A stretch of 64,000 nucleotides of DNA from contig NZ_JADFBX010000005.1 in the NCBI RefSeq assembly GCF_015223055.1, positions 1 through 64,000 on the forward strand, in the 5' to 3' direction. Shown here one piece after another: positions 1 to 8,229 of this stretch; the stretch's first letter is position 1, and every line of letters starts with the position of its first letter. Below the pieces are notes generated by a model that saw only the letters and a program-made list of their open reading frames with translations, was not told the origin of the DNA and searched no databases. The position numbers and the translations under genes are program-made. Source of the DNA: Pedobacter sp. MC2016-24. Its GTDB lineage: Bacteria > Bacteroidota > Bacteroidia > Sphingobacteriales > Sphingobacteriaceae.

Positions 1-124
1 GCCTATCGTTTTAGTTAAAATGAATTCGGGGACCTCCCGGTTCTTCCAAACATTTTTTAATATACGCTTTATTTTTGGGCAAAACAAATTTGAAGTTTTG
101 AGATTTTCGATGGGTTTAAATCAG

Positions 125-228
125 AAAAGTTATAAGTATACTTATAACTTTTACAAAATAAGGGTAAAATTATAATCATACTTATAGTTTACAGCCCATT
201 TCAAAAAAGTTATAAGTATAATTAAAAT
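125..228. repeat. Three palindromic operator-like sites at 40-bp period
   Basis: Bases 125-152 form a perfect 28-bp palindrome with half-site AAAAGTTATAAGTA. Degenerate copies follow: the decamer TATAAGTATA at 131-140 recurs as TATAATCATA at 171-180 and again as TATAAGTATA at 211-220, so the copies are exactly 40 bp apart. The right half decays across the array (CTTATAACTT at 141, CTTATAGTTT at 181, ATTAAAATAA at 221). The array lies just 3' of the lipoprotein gene that stops at 245. It could be an operator array for a gene to the left of the window, or the first palindrome could act as an AT-rich terminator for the lipoprotein transcript. The rest of 1-244 shows nothing I recognise. Confidence 0.6.
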
Positions 229-244
229 AACCTTGGCAAATTCT

Positions 245-868
245 CTATTTTAATGCACTTAGATCAAGTGCTTTCCTAAAGCTTTCCAATTCTGACAGGC
301 TGTATCCATTTCCATCCAGGCTCACCGAATAGCGATCCTTGTATAAAAATTTAATGGATGAATTGGCTGACTGCTCCGATTTGCTATCTTCTGTCTGTGT
401 ACGAACCCCATTGATCTCAGCAGTTTTGGTTACTTTACCATCAGCTTCTGACTCTGTGTCCATGCTTAAGGTCATTGACAACAAGGAAACCACGGCACTT
501 CCGGATTCGCCTGCGCCATCCATAATCATCACTTTGATGGTTTTGCTATTGTCATCCGCACCATACTCTGCTTCGACAGTACTGATACCGCTGATTGCTG
601 CACCACCGGCACTAAAACTTTTTCTTTTTAACCCGTTTAAGGTTTCCGGAACCACAGCCTTTAATTCTGCATTGGTTAATGGGGTTAGCCCTTTAAGCTT
701 TTTACCCATTTCTTCCATTTTATCGGCAGCACCGGACATTTTACTTAAATTTCCAACATTTTCAACGATGCCACCACCACTGGATTCCGCTGCTTTTTCT
801 TCTTTCTTTTCGTTACTACTGCAAGAGAACAGCAATAGTGCTGCACCGGCGATCAAAATTCTTTTCAT
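245..868 (-). CDS. Small lipoprotein of unknown function
   Basis: A 207-residue predicted lipoprotein. Residues 1-16 are a short basic and hydrophobic signal ending in the lipobox LLFSC, with Cys16 as the lipidation site. A low-complexity Lys/Glu/Gly linker follows (about 18-40), and then a soluble domain of about 150 residues rich in Ser, Lys and Asp. I do not recognise a family. It should be an anchored periplasmic or outer-membrane-facing protein. It is transcribed alone: 87 bp separate it from RemB upstream. A near-consensus -7 element, TACTTTAG, is read leftward at 890-897. The opposite-strand frame over the same bases is only a shadow. Confidence 0.8.
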   Translation of the reverse strand: MKRILIAGAALLLFSCSSNEKKEEKAAESSGGGIVENVGNLSKMSGAADKMEEMGKKLKGLTPLTNAELKAVVPETLNGLKRKSFSAGGAAISGISTVEAEYGADDNSKTIKVMIMDGAGESGSAVVSLLSMTLSMDTESEADGKVTKTAEINGVRTQTEDSKSEQSANSSIKFLYKDRYSVSLDGNGYSLSELESFRKALDLSALK

Positions 869-955
869 AGGGATTAGTTTTTATCTGCCCTAAAGTAAGA
901 ATTTTTATAGTTAATGATGTATTAAGGAATTATAAAAAATACGGGTTAGCAGATG

Positions 956-2563
956 TTAAAAATCCTGGTAAAGGTTTCTGAAGGATGATCTGAGACCGAA
1001 TGTAATTAATTTCGTACTCATCGGATTTACTGCATTGCTTTCTTTTCTATAAACAGCTCCTAGTTCTAAGCGGAGGTTATATTTCGGGTTAAGAAGATAG
1101 GCTACTTTAGCTTCGCCAAAATAAAGGTTTGTTTTAATGCCATTACCAACTTTACTTCCGTAGTCCAAGGATCTATCAGTGTAACTTTTAAAAATATCAT
1201 GCCCAAAATTCTGTCCGGCGGGATCTAGTCCATATGTAGCATAACTCAACTGCCCCTGGAAGTCAAAACGCTTATAGCTATAGTTTAGAATTCCCAAAAA
1301 CTCCCTGAATCCTGCACCAAGCGGATGTGCTAAAGGTTGGCTCATACCCGAGTAATTTGAGATCCGATCAAAGTGTGCATAGGTATAAGGTCTTGCTGTA
1401 TTGAACTCAGCTAAATAATTTAAGCTTTCTACTTTGAACAAATCAGAACCTCTAACACCAATTTGTGCAGCCCATTTATTTGCCCAATAACCTTTATTGC
1501 TGAAGAATTCTTTAGCAGTAAATTCATCAATCATGAACTGTCCGTATGCTGTTGTTTTATCCGAAAGCTTGTAACTTGTATTTAAACCCAAACGAAGTTT
1601 ATCAGGTGAATCCGCGTTAGATCCTTCAATTGGCCTCAGGAATACAAAGGGATGAACGTAGTTGAAATCAAACCCCCGCTTTCCTTCTTTCTCAGCATCG
1701 GACCAGGTAACAGCTTGAAAAAAACCAAGTGATAAACGATTGCTAACTGTCCAATCGATATAATGCATGGCATTCCATTTTGCTCTTGCACCTAATCGCC
1801 GATCTGTGGTCAGTCGTTCTGCACCATTATCTAACATGTAGGAAAAAATGGTTTGATATTGAACGTTCCCAACCGTCGCCCTTAAACGTAAAAAAGAATA
1901 ATTCCCGGCAACGTCAGACAAGAGCATCGAACGGTAGCCGTCACCGATGAAATTTTTATCATATCCCAAAGCAAAATTCAGGTGTTTATTCGGTGTATAA
2001 GAAAGCAAAGCGGTTACATAAGACCAATCTTTGGTTTTTCCATCTAATTTACCAGACATTTCGCTCGGAACGACTTTATTTGAATCAATAAATTTGGTCA
2101 GATAGTTTGCAAATACACCCTGGTTTTCAAAACCGTTCATATAAAATGAAAACTGCTTCCCAACTGTTCCGCCAACCTGAAAACCACGGGTATTTTTCCA
2201 TGTGGTTTTCTGTTCTTGAAATTCTCTCCCAATTTGCAAATCAGTTAGAAAGTCTGCATAAATATTATAATCAGGCCCCTTAAAATTCAACAAATGTTGT
2301 TCAGTTAATATGCGTCTCACCCAACTACGTCTGTTAAGGCTATCGGTACCCATATTCATTAATTCGAGATATCTGGCGTTTAAAAGACTATCGTCTGCAT
2401 AATAGCCTTTAATAGACGTATGCATTCTCGAGTTTACATCATAAACCGATTTGTTAAGCTTTTGATAAAATTGGTAGGAATATGGAATGTTAACATTTGG
2501 CGTCTGAGCATTGGCGCTTGTAAAAATAAAAGCGATCAAACTCATCCATAGGTATTTCTTCAT
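956..2563 (-). CDS. RemB-like outer-membrane beta-barrel protein
   Basis: 535 residues with a cleavable signal peptide (about 1-19, ending SANAQ). The mature chain is typical of an outer-membrane barrel: alternating aromatic strands, many Tyr/Asn/Gly turns and a terminal aromatic residue (LYQDF). It resembles the Bacteroidota family annotated as gliding-motility protein RemB, which is tied to surface polysaccharide and gliding in Flavobacterium; that function is family knowledge, not shown here. The gene starts three bases after the stop of the WbpM-like dehydratase, so it is probably the last gene of the polysaccharide operon. A role in polysaccharide export or attachment at the outer membrane is an inference. 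A Wzi-like capsule anchor is an alternative reading. Confidence 0.65.
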   Translation of the reverse strand: MKKYLWMSLIAFIFTSANAQTPNVNIPYSYQFYQKLNKSVYDVNSRMHTSIKGYYADDSLLNARYLELMNMGTDSLNRRSWVRRILTEQHLLNFKGPDYNIYADFLTDLQIGREFQEQKTTWKNTRGFQVGGTVGKQFSFYMNGFENQGVFANYLTKFIDSNKVVPSEMSGKLDGKTKDWSYVTALLSYTPNKHLNFALGYDKNFIGDGYRSMLLSDVAGNYSFLRLRATVGNVQYQTIFSYMLDNGAERLTTDRRLGARAKWNAMHYIDWTVSNRLSLGFFQAVTWSDAEKEGKRGFDFNYVHPFVFLRPIEGSNADSPDKLRLGLNTSYKLSDKTTAYGQFMIDEFTAKEFFSNKGYWANKWAAQIGVRGSDLFKVESLNYLAEFNTARPYTYAHFDRISNYSGMSQPLAHPLGAGFREFLGILNYSYKRFDFQGQLSYATYGLDPAGQNFGHDIFKSYTDRSLDYGSKVGNGIKTNLYFGEAKVAYLLNPKYNLRLELGAVYRKESNAVNPMSTKLITFGLRSSFRNLYQDF

Positions 2564-2566
2564 GTA

Positions 2567-4513
2567 TTAAGGTTTGTTTTGTATTTGAGCATCCAATTCT
2601 TCAAATACCGAATTTTTACTTTTAAACTCTGGAACGATTACTTTCATTTGTTGAACCACCTGCCTGATATTGTTCGTATTGGCACAAGCCAGCAATTGAT
2701 AAATTTGGCTTTCGATATCATTAAAAACATATTCCCTGACCTGACCAATCATAATCTTTTCATGGTGCGTAGGCATGGTGTTTTCGCTATCGTTCAATAG
2801 CTCTTCAAATAATTTCTCACCAGGTCTTAAACCTGAATAAGCAATTTTAATGTCCTGGTTAGGGATCAAGCCTGCTAATCGAATCATCTTTTTAGCCAGT
2901 TCAACGATTTTAACGGATTTACCCATGTCAAATACAAAGATCTCTCCACCTTTGCCCATGCAACCTGCTTCCAATACCAATCTACAGGCTTCAGGGATGG
3001 TCATGAAATAACGTGTAATTTCCGGATGAGTAACCGTAACCGGCCCACCTTTTTCAATTTGCTGCTTGAAACGTGGGATAACTGAACCGTTAGAACCCAA
3101 TACATTGCCAAAACGTGTGGTAATGAATTTTGTAATCGGCTTTACATTACCTTCATTTAAATAGCTTAAACCGTTTGAGAAAATCACATTTGGATTATTC
3201 AGGGAGTTGTTTAACGACTGCACATAGATTTCTGCAATTCGTTTGGACGCTCCCATCACATTGGTTGGATTAACTGCCTTATCTGTAGAAATCATCACGA
3301 ATTTCTGTACGCCATGTTTAACGGATAGATCAGCGATGGTTTTAGTACCTGAAACATTGGTTTTAATCGCTTCTCCAGCATTATCTTCCATTAAAGGAAC
3401 ATGTTTATAGGCAGCAGCATGGTACACATAATGCGGCTTATAAGTATCAAATAAATGCTGCATCCTTTTCTGGTCCTTTACATCACCTACAAAAGCATGA
3501 AAATTAGTATTGGCATGCGTCTCTTCCAACTCTAAGTAAATATGATGCAAGGCAGTTTCACTTTGATCGCAAAGGATGATCAATCCAGTTTCGAATTTTA
3601 ATAACTGCCTTACGATTTCACTTCCTATGGAACCTGCTGCACCGGTAATTAAGATGCGTTTACTTTTTAGTTGATTCTGAATACCTTCAATATCAATCTG
3701 TATAGTTTTTCTATTTAAGAGATCTTCGATATTGATATTTTGGATTTGCGCAGTAGTTACATCACCTTTCGCCCAAACTTCTGGCGAAGGAATATTTAAT
3801 ATTTTCACCTCATTTTCCAGGCAAATGTCAACGATTTGGTTTTTACGCTCTAAAGGAATCGTATATGAAGCAAAGATAATTTCATCTACTTCATGTTTGA
3901 CAATCAAATGCTCCAGGTTTGCAGCATCCAATATTTTTACCCCATCAATGGTTTTCCCAACTTTACGCACATCATCATCCACAAAAGCAATAATAGCTTT
4001 GTTTACTTTTGCATCATGGTCAAAGGTTCTTTTGGTTGCGACACCAGCCTCCCCAGCACCATAAATAATTATTCTAATCTGATCCAGGTTCGCATTTTTG
4101 ATGTACATAAAAAAGTACTTTACCATAATTCTGTAGGTTATTAACAACAGAAAGCTGAATAAAGTGTATACAATAATGGCGACATTACTAATTACATGTT
4201 GCCCTGTGATTACAATAGCTAAAGCATGAACAAAAAACAGGATTAAAGAGCTGAGTATGACAGCAAAGAGTATCCTAAAAGAATCTTGTGCAGATGTATA
4301 TCTCACAATTCCTGCAAATGTCTTCACACTATAAAAAACCAAGGAGTTAACTGCGATGACCAATACAACGGCCTTATAGAACGCTGCAAAATCAATGGTA
4401 ACTATTGCAAAGTTGTGCTGTAAAACTATAGCGAACAGCAAAGCAAAGATACTTAAACAAATATCTATAGTAAAAATAATCCAGCGAGATACAATTTGTA
4501 GTTTTGTAAACAT
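2567..4513 (-). CDS. Membrane-bound UDP-GlcNAc 4,6-dehydratase (WbpM/PglF/CapD type)
   Basis: 648 residues. Four membrane segments fill roughly residues 11-130. A first Rossmann-like domain follows (about 145-260), then the catalytic SDR domain from about residue 280, with the nucleotide-binding TGAAGSIGSE. The active-site motif is Met-x3-Lys within NVMGASKR, as expected for this dehydratase class, where Met replaces the usual SDR Tyr. The reaction would convert UDP-GlcNAc to the UDP-4-keto-6-deoxy sugar at the inner membrane. Directly upstream lie a WbpL-like transferase and an SDR; the order SDR, transferase, dehydratase matches wbpV-wbpL-wbpM of Pseudomonas O-antigen loci. The product probably feeds UDP-D-FucNAc or UDP-D-QuiNAc synthesis for the initiating sugar. 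Confidence 0.9.
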   Translation of the reverse strand: MFTKLQIVSRWIIFTIDICLSIFALLFAIVLQHNFAIVTIDFAAFYKAVVLVIAVNSLVFYSVKTFAGIVRYTSAQDSFRILFAVILSSLILFFVHALAIVITGQHVISNVAIIVYTLFSFLLLITYRIMVKYFFMYIKNANLDQIRIIIYGAGEAGVATKRTFDHDAKVNKAIIAFVDDDVRKVGKTIDGVKILDAANLEHLIVKHEVDEIIFASYTIPLERKNQIVDICLENEVKILNIPSPEVWAKGDVTTAQIQNINIEDLLNRKTIQIDIEGIQNQLKSKRILITGAAGSIGSEIVRQLLKFETGLIILCDQSETALHHIYLELEETHANTNFHAFVGDVKDQKRMQHLFDTYKPHYVYHAAAYKHVPLMEDNAGEAIKTNVSGTKTIADLSVKHGVQKFVMISTDKAVNPTNVMGASKRIAEIYVQSLNNSLNNPNVIFSNGLSYLNEGNVKPITKFITTRFGNVLGSNGSVIPRFKQQIEKGGPVTVTHPEITRYFMTIPEACRLVLEAGCMGKGGEIFVFDMGKSVKIVELAKKMIRLAGLIPNQDIKIAYSGLRPGEKLFEELLNDSENTMPTHHEKIMIGQVREYVFNDIESQIYQLLACANTNNIRQVVQQMKVIVPEFKSKNSVFEELDAQIQNKP

Positions 4514-4612
4514 AAGTCTATTTAATACATTGCTCTCAAAAGTAACAATAATTGAACCAAATTGGAATTACTTATGGTTGAGTTGATTGAGAGCTGCCGC
4601 AAAAATAGCTTA

Positions 4613-5554
4613 TTAATCCTTAAGCATCAACCTTGGTTTTAAAATAATGTAAACCAATGCCAAAGGTAAAGTAGACAAGAAGAACAATGTTACTAATCCT
4701 AGCGGAACAAAAACAACGATTGCTATGATGATCAATTGTATGGTTGCATATAGGCTTGATACCCATAGATGCGACCATTTTTGTTCATTGGCTAGAATTT
4801 GGTAGAAATGCAGTCGGTGCGCATCAAAAATATTTTGTTTTAAAATCAAGCGATGTACAATCGTCAAGACCGCATCCACCCCGTAAACCGCCAAAAACAA
4901 AATGTAAACATAGTTCCCTGTTTGCATAATAAGGTTTAAAATTAGATAAATGATGTAAAACGCAATCGTTACACTTCCAACATCCCCTGCAAAGCACTTC
5001 GCCCTTTTCCTGAAATTAAAGAAAAGAAATACACAACAGGACATAATGGGCAACCAGATAAGATCTGGATTTATAAAAGCAAACATTTTATAATTTACAT
5101 ATTGTAAGCCAGAAAGAATTACCAAACTGTACAAGCCCGTAATTCCATTAATACCATCCATAAAGTTGTAGGCATTGATAATTCCAATAACCAGAACATA
5201 TAACGCTGCACAAATGTACCAAGGAAAAAGCTGGAATATACTTAGCGAAAACAACATTAAGGTAACTGCCGTTAAATGGAAGATGATCCGGATTTTACTG
5301 GATAGAGTAATCCTGTCGTCTATAAAACTGATGGTGCCTATAGTAAACATGCCCAAAATGATCAACCAAGATTCTGGATGTAATATTAACAGACATAAAG
5401 CAACGAAGAGAAAAATGACTCCCCCACCACGTATTGTTACTTCACTATGAGAACTTCTTTCATTGGGATGATCAATGATATTGTAATGATCTGCTACTTT
5501 AAAGTAATAGATCATTACAACGAACATGATTATGATTAGAATCAGATAAAGCAT
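4613..5554 (-). CDS. Undecaprenyl-phosphate sugar-1-P transferase (WbpL/WecA family)
   Basis: 313 residues, almost entirely membrane segments (about ten). It carries the family signatures DHPNERSSH near residue 25, NFMDGINGI near residue 130 and FAGDVGSV near residue 190, which supply the acidic Mg-binding residues, plus a basic cytosolic loop containing HRLHFYQ. The protein belongs to the polyprenyl-phosphate N-acetylhexosamine-1-phosphate transferases and should start repeat-unit synthesis at the inner membrane by loading an N-acetyl sugar phosphate on the lipid carrier. Its flanking SDR and WbpM-like dehydratase suggest the sugar is N-acetylfucosamine or N-acetylquinovosamine rather than GlcNAc. 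A 98-bp gap separates it from the dehydratase. Confidence 0.9.
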   Translation of the reverse strand: MLYLILIIIMFVVMIYYFKVADHYNIIDHPNERSSHSEVTIRGGGVIFLFVALCLLILHPESWLIILGMFTIGTISFIDDRITLSSKIRIIFHLTAVTLMLFSLSIFQLFPWYICAALYVLVIGIINAYNFMDGINGITGLYSLVILSGLQYVNYKMFAFINPDLIWLPIMSCCVFLFFNFRKRAKCFAGDVGSVTIAFYIIYLILNLIMQTGNYVYILFLAVYGVDAVLTIVHRLILKQNIFDAHRLHFYQILANEQKWSHLWVSSLYATIQLIIIAIVVFVPLGLVTLFFLSTLPLALVYIILKPRLMLKD

Positions 5555-5556
5555 TA

Positions 5557-6462
5557 TTAGTTAATTTTTAGCCCCTTTAAAACAGGTTTTGGATTCCAGT
5601 TGAATGCGTTAACAGCGTTTTGATCATCAAACGTCAAATCACTGGTAATTTTATCAAGTTTTTTTGAATTTATCGGAGCGTATTTTCCTAGAAAATCTCC
5701 AAATTTCGCCATTAATTTGGTAATCCACATAGGTAAATTTAATGGTTGTTTCTTCCCCAATTGACGGGCAATATTCGAAGAAAGTTCAGAAAAACTCGGA
5801 TGATATCGATCCGTCAGATTGTAAACCCCACCAATCCTAGCAACTTGAGGAAGTATCATGGCGACGTCTTCTGCGAGCACTACACTTTTACGTGCCCTAC
5901 CTCCAGCAACATCAAAGTAATATCCCCTATTAATTCCATTAATCATTGCACCAAGATTACCTGGAGGGTTAACGCCAACCAATAATGGCAACCTCAAAAT
6001 AGTACAGATTACACCTTTTCTTTTACACCAGGAAAGAATTAGGTGTTCTGCTTGTATTTTGCTCAAGCCATAAGGATCATTTGCAAGTAAAGGGGTTTCT
6101 TCATTGATTTCAGATCCTTCATCTTTTCCATATACAGCTACTGAACTAATAAAAACAAATGATTTTAACCGCGTTGGCATTTGTTCAAGGCTATTTAATA
6201 AATTTTTTGTACCGATTACATTGATATCAAAAAATTCCTTTTTTTCATTTTCTGATTTCGGAATGAAATGTGCTTTTCCAGCACAATGAATAACTAAATC
6301 AGGGCAATCTGATAATTGCGGTCCTTGTAATGATAAATCACAACTTATCGAGTTTCCGACACCCCTTCCTATGGTTTCAACAACATAGCCTTTTTCGATT
6401 AAATGATCATTGATATACTGACCTAAAAATCCATTTGCACCAGTGAGGAGTACTTTTAACAT
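5557..6462 (-). CDS. SDR nucleotide-sugar 4-reductase (WbpV/WbpK-like)
   Basis: 301-residue extended SDR. The N-terminal dinucleotide site is TGANGFLG (residues 8-15) and the active site is Tyr-x3-Lys in PYGLSK, with the Ser in FISSVAVYG ahead of it. The likely reaction is NAD(P)H-dependent reduction of the 4-keto-6-deoxy sugar made by the WbpM-like enzyme, giving UDP-D-FucNAc or UDP-D-QuiNAc; stereochemistry cannot be read from sequence. The gene lies two bases from the WbpL-like gene, which supports joint function. A general NDP-sugar epimerase is the main alternative. Confidence 0.8.
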   Translation of the reverse strand: MLKVLLTGANGFLGQYINDHLIEKGYVVETIGRGVGNSISCDLSLQGPQLSDCPDLVIHCAGKAHFIPKSENEKKEFFDINVIGTKNLLNSLEQMPTRLKSFVFISSVAVYGKDEGSEINEETPLLANDPYGLSKIQAEHLILSWCKRKGVICTILRLPLLVGVNPPGNLGAMINGINRGYYFDVAGGRARKSVVLAEDVAMILPQVARIGGVYNLTDRYHPSFSELSSNIARQLGKKQPLNLPMWITKLMAKFGDFLGKYAPINSKKLDKITSDLTFDDQNAVNAFNWNPKPVLKGLKIN

Positions 6463-6487
6463 ATTTAATGGTATCTATTATTGATTA

Positions 6488-7537
6488 TTAATTGGAAAAT
6501 TTTCTATAAAGAGAAACATATTTTAATTTGTTTTTATCCAAATCAAAGTTTCTTTTGAATAGCGATAAAGAGCCCTTTTTAAAATTGCTAAGGTCTTCTA
6601 TACATCTATCAATTCCTTTTGCAATCGACTCTACTTGATTATCTACCAGAACACCATTCCCGTCAATTAATTCACTACATCCGCCAACATTGCTCAAAAG
6701 CAAGGCATTCGAGCAAGACATGGCTTCTATTGCTGATATAGGTAAACCTTCACTTTCAGAAATAAGTGCGAAAATATCATAATCTACAAATTGCTTAAAC
6801 CCGTCTATTTTCCCTAACATTTTAATGTTTTTCAGTTGATTTGCTTCAATTTTCTCATTGATTAAATTAGCTTGTTCGCCCTCACCAACAATTGTCAATT
6901 GTACATCTGAACGGTTTTTTAGTGCATCTACAAGTAAATCAATTCTTTTAGGATGCTGCAGCCTAGCAACAGCGAGCATTTGAATTAAATTTGAAGAACA
7001 TAGAGATTTTTCAGGATCCAAAGCTTTAATTCCATTAGAAATATGAATCAACTTCTTCGCTGAAATTTTTATTTTAGTTCTAGCCACGATCATATCATTC
7101 TCAGATACACAGATAATCATGGAAGTCAATTTAGATAAGCCCCATTCTATCCTATTAAATATCATGGAAAAAAAACCCCCATTATACACTGAAGACCAAC
7201 CATGGCTAACATATATCGAATTGATCTGAGAATAAGCTGCAACAAGTCTACCATAGACACCTGCAATAGCAGAATTACATATTACTAGTTTTATACGATG
7301 CTCCTTGATAAAAGATGCTAGCCTAATAAAGTAAGACATTGACAATGAGGACACTCCACTATGAATCAATTGACCTACTACCTTCCCTTTAACTTCTTCT
7401 GTTAACCAGTTCTCTTCATTAGTAGCCAAATAACAATCAAATCCATGATCATTAGAAATTTCAATCTGTTCCTTTACAAACTTTTGGGCTCCCCCAATTT
7501 CACTTTTAGTAATTAAAAACAGAATACGCTCTCTCAT
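6488..7537 (-). CDS. Glycosyltransferase, family 4 (GT-B)
   Basis: 349 residues, a two-domain GT-B enzyme with no membrane segment. The N-terminal acceptor domain has the opening ILFLITKSEIGGAQ typical of GT4. The C-terminal donor domain carries VARLQHPKRIDLL, the glycine-rich turn VGEGEQ and the Glu-x7-Glu motif inside ESEGLPISAIEA. It should add one sugar of the repeat unit on the cytosolic face of the inner membrane; donor and acceptor are unknown. The start fits the short gap to the acetyltransferase upstream (13 bp). Confidence 0.85.
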   Translation of the reverse strand: MRERILFLITKSEIGGAQKFVKEQIEISNDHGFDCYLATNEENWLTEEVKGKVVGQLIHSGVSSLSMSYFIRLASFIKEHRIKLVICNSAIAGVYGRLVAAYSQINSIYVSHGWSSVYNGGFFSMIFNRIEWGLSKLTSMIICVSENDMIVARTKIKISAKKLIHISNGIKALDPEKSLCSSNLIQMLAVARLQHPKRIDLLVDALKNRSDVQLTIVGEGEQANLINEKIEANQLKNIKMLGKIDGFKQFVDYDIFALISESEGLPISAIEAMSCSNALLLSNVGGCSELIDGNGVLVDNQVESIAKGIDRCIEDLSNFKKGSLSLFKRNFDLDKNKLKYVSLYRKFSN

Positions 7538-7550
7538 AAAACATTAACAC

Positions 7551-8228
7551 TTAAATTCTTTCTCTCATCCAATCTATATTGGATTTTATTACAACCGCAG
7601 GAAACCCTCCCAATATGCAATTCCCTTCTTCAAAAGAACTGGTAACCATTGCCCCAGAAGCTACAATTGAATGATTAGAAACACCTGCACCTTTACTTAA
7701 TACTGCCTTATGGCCAATCCAAACGTGATTTCCGACAACTACATTTCTTGAAGGATTAATTCTTTTCCCTTGAAGATCAACTATGCTGTGACTATCACCT
7801 GTACGCACAACAATGTCACTAGATAACATACAATCCACTCCAATAGTAATATTGCAGCCCTCAATGCAGGCAAGCTCAGTATCTTTTTCAATCGTCGTAG
7901 CATTCCCTATCAAAATCTTATTATTCTGATCTTCAACCCAAAATTTAGTCCCCTTAACGCTACAGTTTTCACCGATTTCAATCACGTTATTATCACCATA
8001 AATCTTAATATCGACCTCTAGTCTACTTTGATTGCCAAATGTAATGGCATTATTATTTCCCTTAATAAGTATCCTAGAATTTAGCAAAAGCGCAGTACCA
8101 TAATCAATCTGGTTATTTATTCCCTTTTTTGCAATTTTATTATTTCCAGTTATTTTATTAGTTATAAATGATCTCCATTTCCAAAAGAATTTTGATGTTT
8201 TAATTTTACTTTTTATAGTACTTATCAT
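7551..8228 (-). CDS. Hexapeptide-repeat acetyltransferase
   Basis: 225 residues. Imperfect hexapeptide repeats run through most of the chain (for example NNAITFGN, NNVIEIGE, CNITIGVD, NVVVGNHVWIGHKAVL), which predicts a left-handed beta-helix, with a probable catalytic His in GDSHS. It resembles WbbJ/LpxA-superfamily O-acetyltransferases acting on polysaccharide sugars using acetyl-CoA. The N-terminal 40 residues are basic and not part of the helix. It starts one base after the flippase stop, so translation is probably coupled. Confidence 0.85.
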   Translation of the reverse strand: MISTIKSKIKTSKFFWKWRSFITNKITGNNKIAKKGINNQIDYGTALLLNSRILIKGNNNAITFGNQSRLEVDIKIYGDNNVIEIGENCSVKGTKFWVEDQNNKILIGNATTIEKDTELACIEGCNITIGVDCMLSSDIVVRTGDSHSIVDLQGKRINPSRNVVVGNHVWIGHKAVLSKGAGVSNHSIVASGAMVTSSFEEGNCILGGFPAVVIKSNIDWMRERI

Positions 8229-8229
8229 A

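Noticed and set aside
2-176. Rightward open frame entering from the left edge
   Set aside because: It has no family resemblance and its end runs through the 28-bp palindrome, so I could not support a gene.
339-893. 184-codon rightward frame opposite the small lipoprotein
   Set aside because: The leftward frame has a perfect lipoprotein signal; this one is a shadow.
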